Source of the DNA: Tetraselmis striata
Lineage: Eukaryota; Chlorophyta; Chlorodendrophyceae; Chlorodendrales; Chlorodendraceae
Length of the DNA: 64,000 nt
Reading direction: 5' to 3'
NCBI GenBank assembly: GCA_006384855.1
Contig: VCJN01002444.1
Location: 62,001-126,000, forward strand
Made by a program: the position numbers and the translations under genes. Positions 55,690 through 64,000 of the stretch are shown one piece after another. Within the stretch, counting starts at the first letter, position 1. Every line of letters begins with the position of its first letter. The notes below the pieces were generated by a model. The model searched no databases. It was not told the DNA's origin and worked only from the letters and a program-made list of their open reading frames with translations.

Positions 55690-57099
55690 ACAACGAGCAA
55701 GTTGCCGAAGAATTCTGCAAGACTTATTGAAGAATACTGATAGAAATTCAAACAATGTTGGATCACTGTCTACAACCACTGCCATCAAAACACCCGGCAC
55801 TGACCACGAAAGGTCCGCCCTACCCGTTTATTGGGCGTCGGCCCATTCGGGAAATGCGAGTTGGGGCTAGCTAGCCCGATCCCGCGGAGCAAAGCATTTC
55901 GGGAGTGCGATACATGAGCAACAACAAAGGCAATGTGCGTGAGGGAGGGCGCCCGACGCCATAGCTGGAACATTTTCCCATTCCCAGTACAATACAAGGC
56001 GCCGTGAAGGGGGGGGGGGACCCCGCCCAAAATAAGGCAGTCAAGTCCTCAGGTGCTGACGCAATAACCTAACTAAGAATAAAATCCGTAAACTTCGGAA
56101 CTAACAACCCCAAATTATGACGGTGATACCCCCACCGCGGGCACTCCACCAACATATGTTCGATAGTCTCATATTCACCTCCGCCACATGTAGTAGCATG
56201 ACAATGTTCAAGGAACTGATAAGGCATGGCATGAATCGGGTCAATCGGCGGGCAGTGGGAAACGTTCGGGTGCATAATTGTATCATCTTGTGCAGCCCGG
56301 CCACAACGCCCGCGGGGACACCGACACGGTACTGTGGCAACGGGGTTGACGCATAAGACGCCTCGACATATATACCCCAGGTTTTAGTGCGTAGGTACTA
56401 ATGCGATGCCGACGATTCGTAACGCGCCCACACCGATGCCTGTACTAGTTATTTGGCGGCATCGCGCGCGGCTAGTGACCTCCACTCAAGTGGAAGGTGC
56501 GCCGCCTCAGCTAGCCCTACTAACCCTAGCTAGTCGATCTAACCACCGCACAGTTCTTGACGTCCACGTGTTAGGGCGCGCCCGGCTTCGCTGGTCTACT
56601 AAATGGGTCTTACATGTATGCAAGTCGGATGCTTTAAGGAGTGCCCGAGCCCGTGCCGCAACATCTGTAGCATGTATGGGCGCAATATCCAATTCCCGGA
56701 TCATCGGTGCAGTGGCCACCCAAGGGGAGTTTTTACCCACCCCAGGAAGGCACCGTAAGCAATGATTGAGTACGGTTTGTAATTTATTTGCGCCGATGCT
56801 AGTTCTATCCATACCCCATACTTCACACCCGTAAGTTAGAACCGGTAGTATACAATCAGGTTTAAAAACAAGCACACGCACATTAATAGGGATTATGCCC
56901 CTTCCACCAACAAATACCGAATCGAACGCCTCGACCCTTGCTTCTTAACCCGGTCGTCTACTATGTGTTACATATCTAAATCCGAGTTAATGACCGAACA
57001 CAAGTACCTATATTATTCATTTACAACCGGTACCCGTTCCCCCCCAAGTTGCCATCGGGCAGGTTGTTTGCGTTACGCGGCCTCGTCGGAATATCAGCC

Positions 57100-57827
57100 T
57101 TATGCCATCACCCCACACTTAAGTACGCAAAACCCCATAAAATGGCCCTCCGCCCATTGCGAGAAGTGGGCAAAAATGGCATGCAGTCTATCGAACGAGC
57201 CGGATGTGATACCAACAGTGTCGTCCGCGTATATTAATAACTGATCTGGCACCCGTGGTGGTTGCCTTGCCGCTAATGTGTCGGTGCACCATGGTACATC
57301 ACACCCTAGATGTTCTACCCCATCAAATATATCGATAATAAATATGTTAAATAGGTTGATGGGGGAAGCGGGGCACCCCCTATCGGAGGCCACGCTCTAT
57401 GGGTATGGGGTCTGATAGTGTTCCCGCGGCCACCCATGTCTAAACCTGTACCATACTATCCATGTATAAAGTTTTAATGAAGGAAAGCATATATATGACC
57501 CGTGACTCATCCTATGGCTTGTAGTTTTAGGAATAACTGCTCATGAGGTACGGTGTCAAATGCATTCCTAAAGTCAATAAATCCCGCGTACGTGGGTAGA
57601 CCAAACGCTTGGCGACGAGCCGCGATATCGAACAAGCTTGCGACTTGCATGGGGCCCTCCTCATTCCGCATAAAACACGCTTGCCAACGGCGGATTGTCC
57701 CTTTAGCCTGCCAGACGTCTTGCAAGCGTTGGGTAAATACGGTCATAGGGAGTTTTATATGGCGGCACTCGTAACCGAAATACCCCTGTAATTGTCCATT
57801 ATACAGTCGAGTAGCCTTTTTGGGCAC
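57100..57827 (-). pseudogene. LINE reverse transcriptase palm, disrupted
   Basis: Two minus-strand frames carry the two catalytic motifs: 57827-57507 with the DFRNAFD motif and 57393-57100 with YADD. Between them, near 57400-57500, the frame breaks. The preceding LQDVWQAKGTIRRWQACF segment and the downstream GFCVLKCGV segment fit the LINE RT fold. The protein cannot be made intact. Confidence 0.85.
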
Positions 57828-58998
57828 CGATACTATGGCCGAGCTACGCCATTGATGGGGGTATATTTCTTAGTCCATATCCCGTTAATTAAGGCCAGCA
57901 ATGCCTTCCCAAAATGGCCATTCGGGGCGTATATCGCCAATCTTAAAGCCTCCGCAGAAATCCCATCCTGCCCCTTGGCCTTTTAATTTTTTTAACGCCT
58001 AAGAGCCTTGACTACTTCCTCCCATGCTATATGGGCGAAATAATCTTGTTCCGTGCGGGGCAATGGATGGCGATGTACCGTGGCGGTGTTCCAGGGGTTG
58101 GGGGTCACGCAACCGCTCCCGATAGTAGTGCCGCGCCTAGCACGCATTGATTTTGCCCGGCTCCATCGGTATGAAGTACCCCCGATACCGGATCGCGTAT
58201 TGGCTGGTCGTTTGCGCCCGCGAATGAACCCTGCCCCTTACGGAGAGAGCGCACCCACTTCCATAACCCCCGTCTCCCACCACCCTTCTTAAAATCATGA
58301 ACCGTTGTTTATTTTGCACGGCCCGCTCCCTGTGGCGGCGGCGGTTATTACGTACTAGTGTCCGGACCCTATGCCGTGCAGCAACATAATGTGCCGACGC
58401 TAGAGCGGCATCCCGAGGGGCCCTAGTCCCCCGGCACGCCAGAAAGGCCATGCGCCGACGATCAATCGTGCCTAGGATAGACCGTTGCAGCGGCGGCCCT
58501 AAGCCACGACGCCCGGACTTGGTAATAGCCCCTATTGCGCGCGCCGCCGATACTATTGCCTGGATAAATTGGTCGACACCGGTGTCTGCCCCCCCCCCCC
58601 CCCCCTTCCAAGGGCCCGCCATCTACATGTGTGTCATTCACATGGGCGAGCACAGGGAACGGAATAGCGGTGATGAAATCATGGAACGGCTTCGGCCATT
58701 CGGAGGGAGAGTCATCGTGAGCCGGTTCGGGAATGAACCTTGAAAACGCGTTCATGCATGGGAGGTGGACAAGTATCCTCACGGATGGCGCCCACGGGGA
58801 AAGAAGACAGGACAGGGAAGTGATCGGAGGTGTCCCAAGAGTAGTCCACCTATGCCGAGGGCGAGAGAGGGGGGGAGGGCCTATGGTGGGGGGCCATGCG
58901 ATGAAGTGGTCGAGAACGCGGCAGCTGCCCCTCCGGCAGGTGCCACCGCGTTCGCGAGCCGATACATCCCGCGCCCATATGGATTTACCGCCGGGAAG

Positions 58999-59035
<37 letters not shown>

Positions 59036-59138
59036 ACGACCATATCCCTCGGATAACTCGTACGAAGCCGCGCAAACTCATCTTCGCGCAGGCGGTCCCG
59101 AGAAGGTTCCCCTGTGAGCCGGTGGGCAAATAGGGCGA

Positions 59139-59162
59139 TATATATATATATATATTTAGGGT

Positions 59163-59190
<28 letters not shown>
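59139..59190 (+). repeat. (TA)n simple repeat with a TTTAGGGTTA interruption
   Basis: Two TA-dinucleotide arrays flank TTTAGGGT, inside or at the edge of the LINE. The interruption resembles a single telomere-type unit, but one unit is not evidence of a telomere. Confidence 0.9.
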
Positions 59191-59193
<3 letters not shown>

Positions 59194-59265
59194 GAGTCAC
59201 TGCAACCTCCCCCCACCCGGACACAGGTCCGACATGTTTGGGGCGCGCCGACTGCCCACGCCATT

Positions 59266-62050
59266 TGGAATGTGTGACGTGAAAATCGTCATCGCGTCAC
59301 GCCGCGTGGTGAAGGCTTGACCATGCGCACAACAAAAGGGTGCGGACTGCATGCGCACCATGTACGTACCGTGATGCACAACCACCCCCTAAAACTCCAA
59401 AACAACTCAGCACCAACAAACTCCGCGACCAATTACCCGCAACACATCGCAGATATCGCACTGGCGCGTGATGTGGCGTTGTAATACCGCGCCGCTAGCG
59501 TTGGATCTGGCCATGTGTCGTAGGGCAACGCCCCGTGGTCGGGGTGCGGCAAGGGTCGAGGCAACTAGCGCGACACGGGAACAGTAGCGGCTCGCAAGGG
59601 GAGCACTCGGGAGGGGGGATAAGAGGTACAATAGCTCCATACTCGTGCTTCGATGTGCTATACGTGAGGCGGTGTTGGGAGAGCTGTGTTATTGACCGAG
59701 GGTTGGGAGGTAGCGGCGGCCTATCATATGTTGTTGCTCGTGGAAGCCCTGCCGGGCGTCCACGAGCGACAACCGGGTTGACCACTTTGTGCACTTATGT
59801 TATCTCCGCTGTATGCTGGAACTATGAAGCTAGTGTGGAGGGCGGGTGGGTCGTACCTCACGCGATGGCGGCCGGGCACGGCAATGCCATGGCATGGGGG
59901 TGGGACTATGGTGGGACGTGATCTCGCCGGATGTCCCGCCATGCCCGCGCAGTGACGCGGTGACCGTCATGTATAGAACGATTCTTCCGTTGTATGTCAT
60001 CGGAGAAAGGAGATTTCATGTACCATGTTCACGTACCACCAATGACGATGACTATGACGGTATCATGCCCTGCATAGAATGACCCTCAATGATTTGTTCG
60101 TAGGGCGTGCCACATATCTTCATAGTAGGGTACACATATAGTGTAATTACAACTCAAGTTTCGTCCGGCCATCCTCTTTCGTTTCCAAGACCCGTCTCCT
60201 TCCATCACGTGATCAATAACGATGTTATTTTCCGGATAACTATGGGCAGACGCCGGTACGAGCGACTACAGCTAATTGGCAGTATGGGATTTACTAGTAG
60301 TAATCGCCGCACCCCCAAAAGGGCTTTCCAGTTCCATTAGTAATGCACCTGTACATCACAATTTACGGTCGCCGCGCTGCGTCTTGGCTCCATGTGCCAC
60401 CATCGCTGAAAATCTCCCGCGGGTCGTCGCGGCGCTGACCGCCCCCCGCGCCGGCCGTGGCGGTCCGCCGGCCTAGTTCGCGGTCCGCGGATGCTGTCGC
60501 CATCTCGCCCGCTTGAGCTCTTGCGGTAGGATCCCCGAGGGGGATTGGAGGGGGAAAGGCGCCCCCCCCCCCCCCCCCCCCCTTTATCCGTGTGTCGTCG
60601 CTCCGTGATCGGCAGGCCGGTCATGCTCGCATGCGCGCCGCTTGCGGCCGCAGCGCGCCCCGTCGTTGTAGCCACCCGTTCATGGCCAGACCGGGCTGGC
60701 CGCCAGGTGACTCCTCCCGCTGCATGTCCGCGACTCTCCCATGGCACTCCGGCTCATGTCTACTGGCTCATGAGATCTGCTGGCTCTACTGGCTCATGTC
60801 ATGGCTCATGCTCCTGGCCCATGATGAGTCGCTGCCAAGCCCGGCCTCTCCGCCCCCGAACGCCCGCCCCGCCTTGAAGTGCCGGGTTCCCGTCTCCTCG
60901 CCCTCGCCGCCCTCGCCCGTTTATCTCACGGGCCGCTGAGGGTATCCCGAGTGTTTCGAACGGGTCGGCCGCAAGGCGCCGCCGAACACTCCGCCGTATG
61001 AAGCCGGGTTCGAGTGATTCACAGGTGGAACACATACAAGTGCGGTGTTTGTGTGTGTGTGGGGAGGGGGCGGGGGCGCCATAACTTCTGCATGTCGGTC
61101 ACGGGTCGCACCGAGGTACGAGAATATTATTTTATTTCGAACAACCCCCGCGAGTAGGCTGCCCCCGTCCGAGTCGTACACATCCGCTGCCCACCAGTAG
61201 GCGGATATCGGAGAGGCCGACGCAAGGCCGAGGTCGTACATGAATTATCATTTGCAGCCCCCCGTACATGGCTGCTATCTGGCGGCGCCAATAGGCGCTA
61301 CAGGGACTACGAGTATTATTTGAAAAGCCACCCGTAGGGCTCCCTAATCGTCGCAGGATCCGAACATCAGCGGCAACCGGCCACCCCGCTCAGCCTCCCG
61401 CCGCGCCTAGCTAGCCGGGCACGGGTCTCAAGGGTTACCAACGCCCACCACACGTGGAGGTGGGGGTGGTGCCGGCAATAAGCCTCCCGCACCCATGGTC
61501 CTCCGCTCGTCATGGTAGACTGCTGCCTGACGGCGGGCACCTAAGGATGATTATAAAGTATCCGAGACCACTTCGCATCACAAATTTCAAATTAGGGAGG
61601 GAACAATGCGGTTTGCCGAAAAGGCGTATTCCCTTGGGTAACCGTATGTTACAGGGCAAGAGCTTCTCGGCAACCCGCAAGAACATAAAGCATGAAGTGC
61701 GGGAGAGAGGACATACGCGGTCCGCCAAAAATGGTAGGCGGGGCGCGAAGATGGAAGATGGGGACAGCGAAGAGCCCGCTAGTGTGTAATGGAATACTAC
61801 CTCGAGCGGGGTCGACTTACAACGATGTGCTAGAGTTGGCCGTGCTCGATCGTCACGGCAGTTCTCTACGTCAAATTTGGGTGATGTAGCACGCCCGTAG
61901 TACAGCGGTCCGTGCTCGTGCTTGGTAAGATGTATAGATGCGCGCGTCGCATGCGTGTCACGCGGATTGGCGTGTCCCAGGCGAAAAAACATTTTGACAT
62001 GCGGCAGGAAATCGCAACTACTTGTAGTAAACATTTCTACTAAAAGGAGG
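59266..62050. other. Unassigned, probably transposon-derived region
   Basis: There are no recognisable domains. CTGGCTCATG-type short tandem steps occur at 60765-60830, a poly-C tract at 60562-60582 and a GT-rich run at 61048-61062. Frames such as 60747-60337 (minus) are Arg/Gly-rich and could be a decayed LINE ORF1, but nothing specific supports this. Confidence 0.4.
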
Positions 62051-62269
62051 GGGCTACTGTGTGGTTTGCCGAGCTCGATCTTGGGGCGCGACGCAGGAGG
62101 GCACCAACCGGCTCGAGGGGCAGACGAGGGGCGGTCCAGAAGCCGGGGCCGGGCACCGGGCCGGAGCGGGAGCCGAAAGGCGACCACGGGTGTCACTTAG
62201 GAGGACCGATGCCGTCGCGCACGCCGAGTCGGCCGGGCGCGAAGTTATTGTCCGGGGGCGAGAGCGGGA

Positions 62270-62505
62270 ACACACCCACCTCACGCACCATCTCCGAGAG
62301 GCGTTGGTGCCAGCTCCGATCGGGCCAGAAGGCAAGATGGCGGTGGCTGGCGCGCCGGAGGTGTGGAGTTTAATGACGATATCGTCAATGCGGCCCCATG
62401 GAAGGTTGTACCGGTTGTGCTCGCGACGCCACGCATCGTCGAAAAGGCGTAGGCTGTCGGTAGCTTCACTGCATGGGTGGCGCCAGCCTATCGCGGGAGC
62501 CGCGC
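62270..62505 (-). pseudogene. Methyltransferase-like domain following RNase H in the DIRS element
   Basis: Text from FDDAWRREHNRYNLPWGRID to VIKLHTSGAPATAILPSWP (the second part in a neighbouring frame) matches the Dam-like domain that DIRS-group pols carry after RNase H. There the signature normally reads N-P-P-W; here it is N-L-P-W. The frame changes near 62340. The loss of the first Pro would be expected to harm catalysis if the domain were an active enzyme. Confidence 0.65.
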
Positions 62506-62599
62506 ATTCTCCATTGTAGCGAAGCGGTTGATGGTGTGGCAACTTCTGATATAGTCGAGGTGGTTGAAGTGGCATAAGTTGAACGCCTGGTCGGCGTAG

Positions 62600-63010
62600 T
62601 CGATGTCGCGGCTGAGACGGCCAGCCCAAATGTTCGCCGTGGTTTGCACTTGATATAGCGCGAACGAATGGATTTGTCGTTGGTGTCGAAAATAACCGAC
62701 AGCTTCCGTAGCTCGGCCATATTTAGAGGGGAGCGGCGGGAGGTGAGGTTGGCGAGGATGTAGACCACCTCCATGTTGCCCTCGTGAATCAGCACCTGTC
62801 GACCTCGCAGCTCTACGAGGAAGGTAAGCACTGCGTACCAGACAGCCGTGAGCTCCTTGTAGGCTACGTGCAGCTCGCGGTGGCCGTCGTGCCATAAGCC
62901 GCGCATGTCGGTGGTCTCGCCGAGGACGGCGCCCCATCCGTAGCCAGAGTTGTCGACGTGCATGTAGACGGTCTTGACGGGCTTGTAGTTGGAGCGGCCG
63001 TTGCTGTGGG
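62600..63010 (-). pseudogene. DIRS-type RNase H
   Basis: The landmarks are VYMHVDNSGYGWGAVLG (first Asp, in the position of D-A-S-x-x-G-W-G), HVAYKELTAVWYAVLTF (the Glu), then QVLIHEGNMEVVYILANLTS. In that last motif the usual D-N-x-x-V has become E-G-N-M-E-V-V, so the third catalytic Asp appears lost. The domain ends RSRYIKCKPRRTFGLAVSA, in place of the usual WIPREENxxAD. Its position directly after RT fits DIRS pol. Confidence 0.75.
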
Positions 63011-63449
63011 TAGGGATCGCGGCCCACCACTGGAGGCCACGCCGGAGTTGGTGCGTCGTCTTGTCGCGCCCGCTCATCATGAGTCCTTCGTGCGGAGCAC
63101 GTCGTGCAGCCCGCGGAGGTAGACCTGGGCAGGCTTGATGGCGAGGAACATGAAATGGGCACGACATGCCTAGGACGAGGGCTCTCGTACATGTAGCCAT
63201 CGTTTGTCCCGCTTAGCGCGGCGGATGAGACTGAGGGTTGTTGCAACGAGCGATCCGAGTTTCTGCTGAGGGGCCCGAATCGTACTGTTATGCGAGTCGA
63301 ACTTCATGCCGATATGTGCTCCAGTCGTTGCACCGCCTTCCACTGGCCATTTTCGGGATGTCGGATGAGGCCTAGCTTCCCCTAGCTTTCCATGAGACCT
63401 AGATTAGCCATATGATGCGGTCTCGCACGGCGTAGGCATGTGCTCGACT

Positions 63450-64000
63450 TCAAGCGGAGAACATGAAGTCTTCCATGTAGGGGAGCATGCGGCAACCGCG
63501 GAAGTGCCGGTTTGTGTTTGGCGTCGTCACATGCTGGGCTTGGACCGACGCACTCCATGGGGGGTTATTGTGAAGTCGGGACGACGCAGGTGGGCGGCGG
63601 TTGAACGCGGCAGTGAAGGAGCATAAATAGTAGGGCCATGGGCTCCTGCACATGGAGAGCCCCGCCAATCGGTAGATCTTGCCTCGGTAGTCAACGGTGA
63701 AATTGTCTCGGTCCTCGGGGGCAACGCCGACGGCGTAGAAACCGCCATGCAGGTCCATGGAGAAAATATAGCCGCCGGGCCGAACTAGATGACGCAGCCG
63801 GGTGAGGGTCTCAAAGCTCAAGTCCCGCTCCTCACAATACCGGTTGAGGGGTCGCATGTCGATGATGGGCCGCCACTTGTTGACGCTTGGCTTGGGGACG
63901 AGAAGGAGTCGGGAGACCCACCGCGAGCAGTGGCCTTCCTCCCACGCTCCGCTAGCCAAGAAGCGAGCAGCCAGCTCGCCGTCCACGAAGCGTAGCTGGT
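63450..64000 (-). pseudogene. DIRS-type reverse transcriptase, N-terminal part
   Basis: The frame shows SRLLLVPKPSVNKWRPIIDM followed by RPLNRYC, then LRHLVRPGGYIFSMDLHGGF, in which the first catalytic Asp sits, then YAVGVAPEDRDNFTVDYRGK and YRLAGL. The D-L-H-G-G-F wording in place of D-L-x-x-A-Y/F, and the RYCE...FETL step, are typical of DIRS-group RTs. After MCRSPWPYYL the frame drifts. The polymerase Y/V-D-D motif is not visible downstream in the right place (MLPYMEDFMF near 63480 may be its relic, with M-E-D). The left part lies beyond the window. Confidence 0.8.

Larger units (their letters stand above)
55990..59265 (-). mobile_element. Broken non-LTR retrotransposon (LINE) with endonuclease and RT remnants
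   Basis: Reading down the minus strand, the motifs come in LINE order but in different frames. TSDHFPVLSSFP near 58830-58800 is the end of an APE-type endonuclease. A basic helical linker follows at 58622-58137. FIDFRNAFDTVPHEQLFLKL (about 57595-57510) is RT motif A with its catalytic Asp. GCPASPI...LIYADDTVGI (about 57380-57200) contains motif C with Y-A-D-D. A thumb-like segment with LTYGCEVWGMD lies at 56881-56507. A C-terminal CGGGEYETIEHMLVECP Cys-His knuckle lies at 56275-56069. Stops, frame changes, poly-C runs (58591, 59001) and a (TA)n insertion show it is dead. The 5' end is not resolved. Confidence 0.85.
62054..64000 (-). mobile_element. DIRS-like retroelement, RT to methyltransferase-like part, cut by window edge
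   Basis: On the minus strand the order is RT (64000-63450), RNase H (about 63010-62630), then a Dam-like methyltransferase domain (about 62500-62270). This is the pol layout of DIRS/PAT/Ngaro elements, in which a tyrosine recombinase would follow. Frame changes between the parts indicate decay. No terminal repeats are in view. It shares no obvious sequence with the YR element at 50.4-53.7 kb, so I cannot say it is that element's helper. Confidence 0.78.

Noticed and set aside
59139-59190. Telomere repeat TTTAGGG
   Set aside because: Only one unit occurs within a (TA)n array. There is no tandem telomeric sequence.

Overview
This window is nuclear DNA from a eukaryote. Genes carry short phase-consistent spliceosomal introns, codons in real exons are GC-rich, and the flanks are full of Ty3/gypsy, DIRS-like/YR and non-LTR retroelements. 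The gene set (a VTC1-like polyphosphate-complex subunit, IPK1, a KDPG aldolase fused to an RraA-like domain, mitoribosomal mL46, a mitochondrial-type quinone reductase) suggests a unicellular alga or other protist. I cannot name a species or phylum from sequence alone.

Layout. 1-1.85 kb: first exon of an HMG-box protein (minus strand). 1.85-10.1 kb: one complete-ended but decayed Ty3/gypsy chromovirus with LTRs, PBS, PPT, gag, a DNA-adenine-methyltransferase-like domain, protease, a lost RT core replaced by a decamer minisatellite, RNase H and integrase. 10.1-13.8 kb: a duplicated flank and an inverted 1.5-kb fragment of the same element. 13.8-17.2 kb: a GC-rich higher-order tandem repeat of about 940 bp, interrupted once by a 52-bp piece of organelle-type SSU rRNA. 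17.2-22.3 kb: no recognisable gene.

22.3-50.3 kb is the gene island: RraA/KDPG-aldolase fusion (-), zeta-crystallin-like quinone reductase (+), an unidentified 315-residue protein (-), mL46 (+), a secreted FAM20-like kinase candidate (-), inositol-pentakisphosphate 2-kinase (+) and a VTC1-like protein (-). IPK1 and the VTC1-like gene converge. Inositol polyphosphates are known ligands of the SPX-domain proteins that control the VTC complex, so the pair may be a phosphate-homeostasis neighbourhood, although adjacency alone proves nothing. Introns here often carry long poly-C tracts just after the 5' splice site, and at least two use GC-AG boundaries.

50.4-53.7 kb: a compact YR retroelement with the A1-B1A2-B2 split direct repeats of PAT/Ngaro elements, encoding only a gag-like protein and a tyrosine recombinase. 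Its left end lies about 170 bp upstream of the VTC1-like start codon. 54-64 kb: degenerate transposon territory with a broken LINE (-) and, at the right edge, the RT, RNase H and methyltransferase-like part of a DIRS-like element (-) that runs off the window. Exon boundaries were derived by hand from reading frame, GT/GC-AG sites and phase; no alignment or transcript was available.
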